From contig JACQQD010000002.1 of assembly GCA_016207165.1 (NCBI GenBank), positions 1 to 41,144 on the forward strand: 41,144 nucleotides of DNA, given 5' to 3'. The translations under genes were made by a program, and so were the position numbers. This DNA comes from Microcaldota archaeon (GTDB taxonomy: Archaea > Micrarchaeota > Micrarchaeia > Norongarragalinales > Norongarragalinaceae). Positions 9,401 through 16,293 of this stretch are shown in pieces (within the stretch, counting starts at the first letter, position 1; each line of letters begins with the position of its first letter). The notes below the pieces were generated by a model, which saw nothing but the letters and a program-made list of their open reading frames with translations, had not been told where the DNA came from and did no database searches.

Positions 9401-10201
9401 CACGTCGTCTATAACGTGCAAGTACGCGGCGTAGAGCTTGTCGTCGACTCCCCGCACCAAATCAAGCACCTTGAAACTGCTTGTGGGCGTCACCGCGAAA
9501 TCCAATTCCAATGAACCCGCGGTAGAACGGGCGAGTGGAACCGATGACAACTCAAGTGGTTTGGCAGTTGAAGTGGTTATGGAGCCGCCGGAAGCAAACG
9601 ACTTAGGGGTCAACGGCAATTGGCTGGTTTCTCGTACTTCTTTTTTCAAATCAAATGCCCATTGCAGTTCGTTTCTTCCATCGGGATTACCTAGCCTTCC
9701 GTCTAAGTATTTCAGGATATCGTCAGTCGTGAACGTGTGTTTGGAAATCCGTTTACCGGTCTTGGAGTCCACGCGTCCCTTTTTTTGGACTTCGACCTCG
9801 ATGGGCAGATACTGGTCATAGCCGCCGGGTCGAAGTGAGTCAAACCAGCTCTGCGGGCGGTTCAAACTGACCAATGCGCCAGTAGGCGTATTGCCGAGGT
9901 CATTCCCCCAAATGGTTACACTGGCTCCTTTGGGAACCGAAAAAATTCGAACCGGAGCAAAACTGTTACGCAAGCCGATTTCTTTGAGGAATTTTACATG
10001 CTCTGCCACGTACTGTCGGTAATCCACATACCCGGAAGGAAACTTGACAATCACGAGTTTGCCGCTGTCAAAAGTATCCGTGCGAAGGTCTTCCTTTTCA
10101 ATCACCGTTACATCCAATTTGGCAGCAGAGGTCATGGATACTAAGAGCAAAACCACGAACAAGAGCAACGCAAAACGGGGCAGGCCGTTAGTTAAGTTCA
10201 T
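6491..10201 (-). CDS. Very large exported protein, propeller-like, unknown function
   Basis: A 1236-residue protein with a clear signal peptide (MNLTNGLPRFALLLFVVLLL, cleavage near residue 28). The exported part begins with a beta-rich domain. Its SVPKGASVTIWGNDLGNTPTG segment resembles a PEGA-like surface domain. Long beta-rich blocks follow that look like propeller blades (DKLYAAYLHV; GDGDLHMAMQGPQGFYYQF). A CPTC pair lies in the middle, and the last quarter is mainly helical. No C-terminal anchor is seen. The ATG at 10201 overlaps the upstream gene's end by 14 nt, so the two are co-translated. The MNLT start and the layout recall the protein encoded at 21753-25406, a possible distant paralogue. 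Exported status is secure; the fold is inferred from residue patterns only. Confidence 0.85.
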   Translation of the reverse strand: MNLTNGLPRFALLLFVVLLLVSMTSAAKLDVTVIEKEDLRTDTFDSGKLVIVKFPSGYVDYRQYVAEHVKFLKEIGLRNSFAPVRIFSVPKGASVTIWGNDLGNTPTGALVSLNRPQSWFDSLRPGGYDQYLPIEVEVQKKGRVDSKTGKRISKHTFTTDDILKYLDGRLGNPDGRNELQWAFDLKKEVRETSQLPLTPKSFASGGSITTSTAKPLELSSVPLARSTAGSLELDFAVTPTSSFKVLDLVRGVDDKLYAAYLHVIDDVETIDGEVNPRQYESFGIAVQEEDQKTWHSLGEVEEVVRHLVFPKTKPGTYKFIQGTDEDGNSIIQERCTTSATSYSGGNFYYALVPSQKGGVTAYYGRSRTAHTIGSDGVASRTRDDSGKPTGEIQCLNPKVTTDSYSYEFNDVKSVHASAQDGWGSPKTEARGDFGLDFLGTIGESAYFKRSSGDRSCITPMGFGTPICKTEEDAKNQVFSVPSPVENGKFEERPYPVENPFGQNLFLRLPQYTLSNTYEKVVRKDTVLTQLQGGQFVDKVRFGNGKFFGFDVKTFFDGDGDLHMAMQGPQGFYYQFEPKSTFQENAYPTYQKVYVFHPPGKACPTCEFLSQSNVPFEENPKTVTQKVADAVRDELSLILDDQGIALVYIDKAGKNHDKTFRGEYPDRVGLAKVLGLRLDPIKVRETSGAPIWDAPRIFAVYADDEGAPVVAIKEPEYAKKITQYAFDDEAAHRGLAWTESTELAYQGSNPTLRGWPAPADQGDLELITSMSYTPFTYQIPGANRPSYGSVTEYAVHTTRGESRPVGKPRFGIPGQVSKISANGKTVLPFPGKATAQLTSRPSMTHHVDACPSELEAGHLCVVNGLIKAHVAKNSQLTVSVSGTTGQIAQFALSPETRVDEGGSIYVRLTDVSDPTGGQPVGTLTELPAVNLILVGDKEGKLMLADESYREGVDGDLTLLSNALLADVDLARTIDGKTYEQLQSEIPGLSRTAFLIMKKKSTFNGALSIREWVFMAKELQSNRGFSFLDVSRIMLWKLVYEKVNEPTSFDALFNQKPGFSEDQMAAVYAYMPRILSDSRKDAVADLAPFYARIVAGDLSSRSPGEFGAGLVREQWIKLGYGFKKDETPFYADEALAAYVMVRKKAVVMSWPAWHIEMDSPRRYESLAGVYSGAHVYQRLNDYPGALYYSVLDEYLESMDFEAANTRAEIGGGRRISSLVGPSDQFAMHSIDSRTVGLT

Positions 10202-12635
10202 AGGTTTTTCCCTCGACGTTGATTTCAGACTCGTAATCGGCGGCCGGGCCCAACAAGACGATTTCCAGGCCGTTGTTGTACAATGCTTCAATGGTGGCGG
10301 GTTGCAAGAGTTCCGGTTCGTGTTCAATCACGAAAATCGTGGGGTAGTCGCCTACGGTTTCCGTGGAGACGTCGTGGTAGGAAACCACGTCGACGCGCGG
10401 GAAATTGCTTTGCATGTCGGTCACGAATTGCTGTTCGTGGGGCGAGAGGTTCTGCGTGTCGTACACGACGAGCACGGCAACGGGGAATCCTTCGCCGAAG
10501 GTTTCAATGGGTTGCGGCGAAGGCGACGGAGTGGGGGATGGGCTGGCTTCGGGCGTCGGCGTGGCGTCGGCATCCAGTGCGCCTGGGTTGCACCAGAACT
10601 TGACTCCGAACAATTCCGCCACGCATTGGAAGTCTTCTTGCTGGCGTTCTTCGGGTATTTCAAGTCCTTGGCAGAACAAGCCCACCCCGCCTACTTTCAA
10701 GAAGCAGTCGCGGTGGCGGTCAATGCCTTCCTCGTCGATGGGCAACTGTTCGCAGAGAAAGTCGGCGCCTCCCAAGGAAATGGCGCAGTCGCGCGGCTCA
10801 GGAGTGTCCACGCAGGTGCCCATGTAGAAGACTGCAAAGCCGGCGCGTTGCGCCTGACAGGCGTTGGAGTACGTCTGGCCGTTGACGGCGCACACGGGGT
10901 CAAACACGTCGGAGCAGGGCGTGGGTTGAACGGAAGGCCGAATGCTGGGTCCAGGGGTGGAAGTGGGGAAAGCGGATGGAAACGGGGTTGGAGTGACGCT
11001 GGGCGCGGCCCGTGGAACGCAGATGGGGGCCACCGGGCAACCTTGGGCGTCGGTTTGGCCGTTCGGATACGTCAGTTCAGCGTTGATGCAGTCCGGCATG
11101 GCGATGGGCGGGCAAACCGGTGTTGGAGAAGGACTGGGGGACGGACGGGGAGAAGGAGTAGGAACGGCCGAGGGAGCGGTTTCAGGTTGGGGCGTTGGAG
11201 TTGAACCTCCACCGCCGCTTCCAAAGTTCTGGGACGTAGTGGAAAAGGTGAGTTGGGCCGTGGAGTTGCAGGCGTTCAACGTCGTGCAACTGGTGACGCG
11301 GTAATAGTACGGCGTGGCGATGGAGAGGCTGGATAAACCGAGGACTTGGGCGGCTTGGAACGCGGCGCTGGAGGCGACGAGGCCAAAAGTGGACGTGGTG
11401 CCGTAGCGCACTGAAGCGTTGGAAGACAGCGAAGTCGTCCACTCAATGGCGGCGGAAGCGTGGGAAATGGAGGTGGCCGCCACGGAAGTAAGCACCGGGA
11501 AGTAGACGACGAAGGTGGTGGCGGAAGTCAACGGCAGGGAGGCGTTGGCGTAGAAAGCCAGATGATCGGAGGAATTCACCACCAAGTTGTACGGCGTGTA
11601 ATTGGTTTGGTTGGTGCCGTAGACTTGGGATCCGTTCTGGAAGTATTCGGTGAGGTTCTGGGTGGTAAAGCCGGTGGCGTTGGAAGCCAAGCTGAAGTTG
11701 GCGGTGGCGGAACCAAATGACGAGAGGTTGGCGGTGAATCCAGCCAACGCGCCGCCGGTGTTGGAGACGTTGACGTGGACCGTCCAGTTGACGGTGATGT
11801 TGCTGGACGCGTTCTGGAACAGGAGGCTGGTCTTGTTGAAAATCACGTCATGCAAAAACAGGGGCGAGTTGCCGAGGAGCTGGAAATCGCTGTAATTGAC
11901 GCTGGACGTGTTGCCAGTGATGTTCAAGCCGGAGAGCCGGTTGTTGTTGCCCAGCAAGTCAAACACCATGGAGCGGTTGGAACTGTTGTAAATGGTGTCC
12001 TGCCAGAACAAGTTGCCGGTTGAAGACTGGTTCATGGAGACGCCGACGTAGTTGCGGTTCAAGTAGTTTCGGCTGAACGTGAAGTTCGTCACGTTGTCCA
12101 AGTCAAAGCCGCCGCTGGAGAAGGTTTGCTGGAGGACGTTGTCTTGGATGGTGTTGTTGGAAAGCGTGGCGTTGATGGAGCCGTCAAAGGCCAGGCCGTC
12201 GGTGAAAGAGTACGAGACGTTGGAGTGCGAGATGTTGCCGTTAAAAGCGGAGCTGATTTCCACGCCGACGGTGTTGTTGTACGACGTGAGGTTGAACACC
12301 GTCCAGTTCGTCACGTTGGTCAACCCGATGCCTTGATTAAAACCCTGGACCCGGCCGTTTTTTACGGTGAAGTTGATGACGTGGGAGGCGTTCACTGCGA
12401 TGGTGTTGGCCGTCAGGTTTCCGGTGACGGTGAATCCGTTCAGGTCCAACAGCACGTTGTTGGAGGTCACGTTGAGGCAGGTATAGTTTTGGATGGTTAG
12501 TGAACCGGTGAGTACGTAGGTTCCGGCCGCTGAAATCGTGTTGCAGGCGGAGACGTCCACGGCGTGAACCGGAGGAGACAAAAGTAAACCAAAAACCAGG
12601 GCCAATAAAGCCAGTGCGGGCCTCGTTTGATGCAT
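10188..12635 (-). CDS. Secreted beta-helix protein with Kazal-like and Cys-repeat modules
   Basis: An 815-residue exported protein with several modules. Residues 1-25: signal peptide. About 28-340: right-handed parallel beta-helix of NosD/pectate-lyase type, very rich in N-glycosylation sequons. About 385-468: fibronectin III-like domain (ASVRYGTTSTFG). 473-506: Pro/Ser/Thr linker. 508-539: cysteine module C-x7-C-x16-C-x5-C. 574-608: Kazal-like domain with C-x7-C-x10-C-x14-C and the core DPVCAVNGQTYSNAC. It lacks one of the usual three disulfides. 617-682: three C-x10-C units spaced exactly 27 residues apart. After a second linker, 716-815 is an alpha/beta domain. The first gene of a two-gene operon, it overlaps the next by 14 nt. 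Adhesion or protease inhibition is possible but unproven. Confidence 0.88.
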   Translation of the reverse strand: MHQTRPALALLALVFGLLLSPPVHAVDVSACNTISAAGTYVLTGSLTIQNYTCLNVTSNNVLLDLNGFTVTGNLTANTIAVNASHVINFTVKNGRVQGFNQGIGLTNVTNWTVFNLTSYNNTVGVEISSAFNGNISHSNVSYSFTDGLAFDGSINATLSNNTIQDNVLQQTFSSGGFDLDNVTNFTFSRNYLNRNYVGVSMNQSSTGNLFWQDTIYNSSNRSMVFDLLGNNNRLSGLNITGNTSSVNYSDFQLLGNSPLFLHDVIFNKTSLLFQNASSNITVNWTVHVNVSNTGGALAGFTANLSSFGSATANFSLASNATGFTTQNLTEYFQNGSQVYGTNQTNYTPYNLVVNSSDHLAFYANASLPLTSATTFVVYFPVLTSVAATSISHASAAIEWTTSLSSNASVRYGTTSTFGLVASSAAFQAAQVLGLSSLSIATPYYYRVTSCTTLNACNSTAQLTFSTTSQNFGSGGGGSTPTPQPETAPSAVPTPSPRPSPSPSPTPVCPPIAMPDCINAELTYPNGQTDAQGCPVAPICVPRAAPSVTPTPFPSAFPTSTPGPSIRPSVQPTPCSDVFDPVCAVNGQTYSNACQAQRAGFAVFYMGTCVDTPEPRDCAISLGGADFLCEQLPIDEEGIDRHRDCFLKVGGVGLFCQGLEIPEERQQEDFQCVAELFGVKFWCNPGALDADATPTPEASPSPTPSPSPQPIETFGEGFPVAVLVVYDTQNLSPHEQQFVTDMQSNFPRVDVVSYHDVSTETVGDYPTIFVIEHEPELLQPATIEALYNNGLEIVLLGPAADYESEINVEGKTYELN

Positions 12636-12655
12636 TCGTGGGTCTTAATTCAAAC

Positions 12656-12681
12656 GGAAAACACCTTAAAAAGCGTTTTCC
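12656..12681 (-). promoter_or_regulatory. Inverted repeat enclosing the probable promoter of the beta-helix operon
   Basis: GGAAAAC (12656-12662) and GTTTTCC (12675-12681) form a perfect 7-bp inverted repeat. The A/T stretch between them reads TTTTTAAGG in the RNA sense. It sits about 33 nt before the ATG at 12635, so it fits a TATA box inside an operator-like palindrome. Confidence 0.45.
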
Positions 12682-12742
12682 GCCATGTTTTGAGTTGCGC
12701 GTAAAACGAGCCCCCTCGGTGCGGACCCACGAATTCCAAAGG

Positions 12743-12769
12743 AATGGGTCCGAAATCTCGGGACCCATT
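12743..12769 (+). repeat. 9-bp perfect hairpin followed by a T run
   Basis: aatgggtcc (12743-12751) pairs with ggacccatt (12761-12769), followed by tttt. A related pair, ttcgtgggtc (12635-12644) and gacccacgaa (12724-12733), spans the same divergent intergenic region. It resembles an intrinsic terminator, but no rightward gene ends just before it. A role shielding the divergent promoters from each other is possible. Confidence 0.4.
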
Positions 12770-12830
12770 TTTTGGCTTGCTATACGTTCCGGATTGCTGC
12801 ATTTTTAAGTTCGGGACCCAGAAGGCTTTC

Positions 12831-13395
12831 ATGCGAATCATTGAAGACCGAAACGTCTTGGACGCGTTTTGCATGGACTTTTGTCGGGTCCTGGAACGTC
12901 ACACCCGGTACATCGTAGTTTCCGGTTTCTTGGCGATTTCATCCGGACGGACTCGGGGAACCGAAGACATTGACGTGATTTTGGAGAGGCTTGATGAAGA
13001 AAAGTTCAAAGGCTTGCACCAAGACCTCGTGAAAAACGGTTTTGAATGCATTCAAGGAGAAAAAAATGAGACCCTGTTCTCCGACTACCTGGAAGAAAAT
13101 CTAAGCTTGCGTTACGTTCGGAAGGGGCATCTATTGCCTGAAATGGAAGTCAAGCTGGCCAAAGACGTTTTTGGACGAACACCAGTTGGAAAGCCGGGTG
13201 AAACTGCCCTTGACCGACGTGGACGTCTGGTTCGGGGACGTCAACATCAACATCGCCTTCAAGGAAGAGTTGCTGAAATCCGAAAAAGACGTGGAAGACG
13301 CCCGTCACCTGCGAGCCGTTTTTTCAGACCAGGTTGACGAAAACAAGATTAACGGCACCAAACATTTAATCCACCAGTGGCGGTTGAAGACATGA
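12831..13395 (+). pseudogene. Nucleotidyltransferase-like gene interrupted by a frameshift
   Basis: The first part (ATG at 12831) reads as a nucleotidyltransferase-fold protein. VVSGFLAISSGRTRGTEDIDVIL has the small-residue loop and the D-x-D metal-binding pair. It is in frame up to the five T residues at 13168-13172. The continuation is in another frame: LDEHQLESRVKLPLTDVDVW onward, to the TGA at 13393-13395. Deleting one T restores a continuous protein of about 187 residues. Without this the first frame ends in low-quality Arg-rich sequence at 13337. A TATA-like atttttaag lies about 26 nt upstream of the ATG. The final ATGA overlaps the next small gene. It may be a decayed gene, a sequencing error in a homopolymer, or a frameshifting site; the first two are likelier. 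Confidence 0.7.
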
Positions 13396-13610
13396 ACCCT
13401 GAACGCATCCAACAAATCGACCGGTGGGCCCAGTACGTCAAAAAAAGCAGGGGCGCCTGGAAAAAGGAGCACACCGCGTTTATCAACGCCCAGTTTGAAA
13501 AATCGGAAGCGTTCTACCGGCGATTGGCCCAAACGCCTGGCGGAAAACAGAAAATCAACAACCTTTTCGGAATCAAGAACCTTAACGCCGTGCCCTTTTT
13601 GAAATCGTAG
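13392..13610 (+). CDS. Small charged protein coupled to the nucleotidyltransferase gene
   Basis: A 72-residue, highly basic, helical protein (WAQYVKKSRGAWKKEHTAFI; FYRRLAQTPGGKQKINNLFG). Its ATG overlaps the stop of the interrupted nucleotidyltransferase frame (ATGA), which implies coupled translation and a joint function. A nucleotidyltransferase with a small helical partner recalls minimal nucleotidyltransferase modules, some of which are toxin-antitoxin pairs. No family is recognised here, so that role is only a possibility. The frame also extends to an upstream GTG-less region at 13377; the coupled ATG is preferred. Confidence 0.6.
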   Translation: MNPERIQQIDRWAQYVKKSRGAWKKEHTAFINAQFEKSEAFYRRLAQTPGGKQKINNLFGIKNLNAVPFLKS

Positions 13611-13687
13611 ACGACGTGGCTTTCCTCATGCGTCGCAAAACCGGGGCAGCGATCGCCTAAATAAACCAAAAAAACCATCCGGAATCC

Positions 13688-14026
13688 ATGAACACGGCTA
13701 CTTGGCAGGATTTCGAGAAAATCGATTTGCGCATCGGAAAAGTGGTCCGGGTGGAGGACTTTCCAGAGGCCCGAAAGCCGGCGTACAAGGTGTGGGTGGA
13801 TTTGGGGCCACAACTCGGCGTCAAACAATCCAGCGCCCAAATCACGGAAGTCTACTCGAACAAGGAGGAACTCGTCGGAAAGTAAGTCATCTGCGTTGTG
13901 AACTTTGCCCCCAAGCAAATCGGGCATTTTGTCTCGGAAGTGCTGGTCATGGGTTCGTACAGCGAGGCAGGCGTCGTGCTTTTAAAGCCGGATTTCGTGG
14001 TGAAAGAAGGTGACAGAATTGGCTGA
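13688..14026 (+). pseudogene. csaA: CsaA-like tRNA-binding-domain protein with in-frame TAA
   Basis: The translation matches the CsaA/EMAP-type OB-fold tRNA-binding family from end to end: KIDLRIGKVVRVEDFPEARK, then LGVKQSSAQITEVY, then VVNFAPKQIG and FVSEVLVMG. The full frame is 112 codons, the normal size. A TAA stop at 13883-13885 falls just after ELVGK, where family members usually have Gln (CAA), so a single C-to-T change explains it. The frame continues cleanly to the TGA at 14024-14026, and the next gene starts inside it. The gene is therefore a fresh pseudogene, a sequencing error, or is read through. Bacterial CsaA has chaperone-like activity; the archaeal role is not established. 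Confidence 0.8.
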
Positions 14027-14555
14027 CGAAACAGAAAGCGCGAACCCGTTGCCTTTAGACGCCGAGCACGGCCCTGCGCCCATTGAATCGCACGTGTCGG
14101 ACTCCAACCCCTTGCCTTCCCAGGAAAGTATGCAAGCCCAGAACGTCGTGATCACGGACCCGGCGGATTCCAATCCTTTGCCGGAAAGCCAGTCGCAAAA
14201 AGCGGTTTCCGCGGCACAAGACGACTCGTTGATTCCGGCGGTTGGGTACTTCGTGCCCATCGTGGCGTTGATTGGATTGGTGGGCCAAAACAATAAAGCC
14301 AAGTTTCACGGAATGCAGTCGCTTCTGTATTGGTTGTTTGTAGGCGTCCTGTACTTGCCGGTGTTGATTTTGACCGGGGTATTGGGTATTTCCGGTTTGG
14401 GCCTGGTGGCCACGTTGCTGTTCGTCGTCTACCTCTTGGGATTCATCATCGTCGTGCCGTTGTATCTGGCGTTCAGGACGCACCAGGGCCAAGACGTCCG
14501 CCTGCCGGTGATTGGGAATTTCGTCGCCGAAAAAGTCGGGTACAACCCACGTTAA
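14010..14555 (+). CDS. DUF4870/Tic20-like membrane protein
   Basis: A 181-residue protein with a GTG start at 14010 inside the end of the csaA-like frame; gaaggtga at the start could serve as ribosome-binding sequence. Residues 1-70 are a disordered acidic tail containing three copies of the motif NPLP (ANPLP, SNPLP, SNPLP). The C-terminal part has about three membrane helices (LIPAVGYFVPIVALIGLVG; LLYWLFVGVLYLPVLILTG; LLFVVYLLGFIIVVPLYLAF). The KAKFHGMQSLLYW motif (cf. xxFHAxQS) and the terminal LPVIGNFV are typical of DUF4870 proteins. Function is unknown for the family. The repeated tail may be a docking segment. Confidence 0.75.
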   Translation: MTELADETESANPLPLDAEHGPAPIESHVSDSNPLPSQESMQAQNVVITDPADSNPLPESQSQKAVSAAQDDSLIPAVGYFVPIVALIGLVGQNNKAKFHGMQSLLYWLFVGVLYLPVLILTGVLGISGLGLVATLLFVVYLLGFIIVVPLYLAFRTHQGQDVRLPVIGNFVAEKVGYNPR

Positions 14556-14565
14556 GCCCCTAAAG

Positions 14566-14582
14566 CCCGTTTTAAAAACGGG
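14566..14582 (+). promoter_or_regulatory. Palindrome containing the probable glyS TATA box
   Basis: cccgtttt (14566-14573) and aaaacggg (14575-14582) form a perfect 8-bp inverted repeat around one A. The central ttttaaaaa is a good TATA box about 31 nt before the glyS ATG at 14605. A repressor bound here would block TBP, so autoregulation is possible. Confidence 0.5.
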
Positions 14583-14604
14583 TTCGGCCAAAAACGGTTA
14601 GTCC

Positions 14605-16095
14605 ATGGTTAGCAAGGAATCCAAAACCCAGGCCGTCATCAACTTGTGCCAGCGGCGCGGATTCGTTTTTCCGGCGGGCGACTTGTACGGCTCGTTTGCC
14701 GGATTCTTTGATTACGGGCCGCTGGGAGTGGAACTCAAGCGCAACGTACAAGCCAGTTGGTGGAACCGTTTCGTGTTGGGCCGAGAAGACATGCTGGGAT
14801 TGGATGGCGCCGTTCTGACGCATCCCCGCATCTGGAAGGCGTCGGGGCACGTGGACGCATTCAACGACCCGCTCGTTCAATGTAAAAAATGCAAGCACCG
14901 CTTCCGCGCCGACCACCTCATTGAAGAAGAACTCAAGGAAAGCGTGGACGGCATTTCCGAGGAAAAACTCAACGCGTTTCTTTCCGAGCACAAGCTGGTT
15001 TGCCCGGACTGCAAGGGAGCGCTTTCGGAAGCCAAGAACTTCAACTTAATGTTCAAAACGTCCGTCGGCGCCACGGAAGACAATTACGCGTACTTGCGTC
15101 CGGAAACCGCTCAAGTCATCTTCACCAACTTCAAGTACCTCCACCAGATCGGGCGCAAGCAATTACCGTTCGGCATCGCGCAAGCCGGCCGGTCTTTCCG
15201 CAATGAAATCTCGCCCCGCAACTTCGTTTTCAGAGGAAGGGAATTCGAGCAAATGGAAATCGAGTTTTTTGTGCATCCCGACAAACTGGATGACTGCCCC
15301 GACTTTGATGCGGTATCCAAACGAAAAGCCTTGTTCTGCACGGAAAAACACCAAAAAGACGGCGAAGACGGACAAAAAATGACGTTCGGAGATGCTATCA
15401 AGAAGAAAATCGTTCAAACGAAGTGGCATGCGTACTGGCTTGCGGAAGCCTTGGACTGGTTCGCGTCCCTCGGCCTCACAAAACTCCGCCTCCGCCAGCA
15501 CCGCTCCGACGAACTGTCGCATTACGCGAAAGAGACGTGGGACGTGGAATACGATTACCCGGAATGGGGCTGGAAGGAACTCATGGGAATTGCCAACCGA
15601 ACGGATTTTGACCTCAAACAGCATTCCAAGGAATCCGGCAAAGAGCTTGCCGTGTTTGACGAATCCACGAAACAGAAAGTCGTGCCGCACGTGATCGAGC
15701 CGTCGTTTGGCTTGGACCGCCTGTTGTTCACGTTGCTGTTGGACGCGTTCACGGAGAAAAAGGGGAAAGACGACTCCGGAAAAGAGGAAACAAAAGTTTT
15801 ACTCAAGCTCCACGAATCCATTGCCCCCGTGCCCTTAGCCGTTTTCCCGCTCATGAAGAAAGACGGGTTGGCGGAAAAAGCCTGGGAAATCTACGTGAAA
15901 CTCAAGAAACAAAACCCGGCCATTGTTTACGATGAATCCGGTTCCATCGGCAAACGCTACGCGCGCATGGATGAAGCCGGAACCCCGAAATGCGTGACCG
16001 TCGACCACCAGACATTGCAAGACGGCACCGTCACCATCCGGGACCGGGATTCCGGAGAACAAAAACGCGTCAAATCCGATTCAATAAAGACATAA
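14605..16095 (+). CDS. glyS: Glycyl-tRNA synthetase, archaeal/eukaryotic homodimeric type
   Basis: Class II aminoacyl-tRNA synthetase that charges tRNA-Gly with glycine. The N-terminal segment DLYGSFAGFFDYGPLGVELK contains the motif 1 region. A zinc-ribbon-like insertion has Cys93/Cys96 and Cys133/Cys136. Motif 2 is at about 198-222 (FRNEISPRNFVFRGREFEQ). Motif 3 is at 363-375 (VIEPSFGLDRLLF). The C-terminal anticodon-binding domain (about 395-496) ends with the class II pattern QDGTVTIRDRDSGEQKRV. At 496 residues it is slightly shorter than many archaeal enzymes. It is preceded by a palindromic promoter. The last 50 nt of the coding region recur twice downstream, flanking the ATPase gene. 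Confidence 0.97.
   Translation: MVSKESKTQAVINLCQRRGFVFPAGDLYGSFAGFFDYGPLGVELKRNVQASWWNRFVLGREDMLGLDGAVLTHPRIWKASGHVDAFNDPLVQCKKCKHRFRADHLIEEELKESVDGISEEKLNAFLSEHKLVCPDCKGALSEAKNFNLMFKTSVGATEDNYAYLRPETAQVIFTNFKYLHQIGRKQLPFGIAQAGRSFRNEISPRNFVFRGREFEQMEIEFFVHPDKLDDCPDFDAVSKRKALFCTEKHQKDGEDGQKMTFGDAIKKKIVQTKWHAYWLAEALDWFASLGLTKLRLRQHRSDELSHYAKETWDVEYDYPEWGWKELMGIANRTDFDLKQHSKESGKELAVFDESTKQKVVPHVIEPSFGLDRLLFTLLLDAFTEKKGKDDSGKEETKVLLKLHESIAPVPLAVFPLMKKDGLAEKAWEIYVKLKKQNPAIVYDESGSIGKRYARMDEAGTPKCVTVDHQTLQDGTVTIRDRDSGEQKRVKSDSIKT
16021..16071 (+). repeat. glyS 3'-end repeat, copy 1 (inside glyS)
   Basis: This is the glyS coding segment for DGTVTIRDRDSGEQKRV. It starts with gacggcaccgtcacc, itself a near-palindrome (gacgg/ccgtc), and contains gattccggagaacaaaaacg, which is identical in copy 3 at 17576-17633. 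Confidence 0.85.
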
Positions 16096-16104
16096 TAAAA
16101 ACAC

Positions 16105-16163
16105 GAGCCCCCCCGCAGGACGGCACCGTCACCTTGAGAGAAACTGGACAACGGAAAAAAAAG
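16105..16163 (+). repeat. glyS 3'-end repeat, copy 2 (left flank of ATPase cassette)
   Basis: It begins gag-C7-gcaggacggcaccgtcacc. In one frame it encodes PPQDGTVTLRETGQRKKK, then a stop at 16176-16178. Its second half is the most diverged of the three copies. The leading gagccccc-gcag block is shared only with copy 3. Confidence 0.8.
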
Positions 16164-16217
16164 GCGTACCTGACTTGAAGAAGCCTCGAACCCACAAATC
16201 GCATCGTAATGGATAAA

Positions 16218-16225
16218 TTTATATA
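16218..16225 (+). promoter_or_regulatory. TATA box candidate for the ATPase gene
   Basis: tttatata lies in the most A/T-rich stretch of this region, about 70 nt before the ATG at 16294. It would give a leader of roughly 45 nt, longer than for most genes here. Confidence 0.5.
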
Positions 16226-16293
16226 CTTTTAACCACTATAATAATGATATCCTCCTTGGCCTAAAGCCGGCGGTATCTCGACCCAAAGGGAAA

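Noticed and set aside
12831..13610. Firm call of a nucleotidyltransferase toxin-antitoxin pair
   Set aside because: The small partner has no recognised family and the main gene is interrupted, so a specific role cannot be supported.
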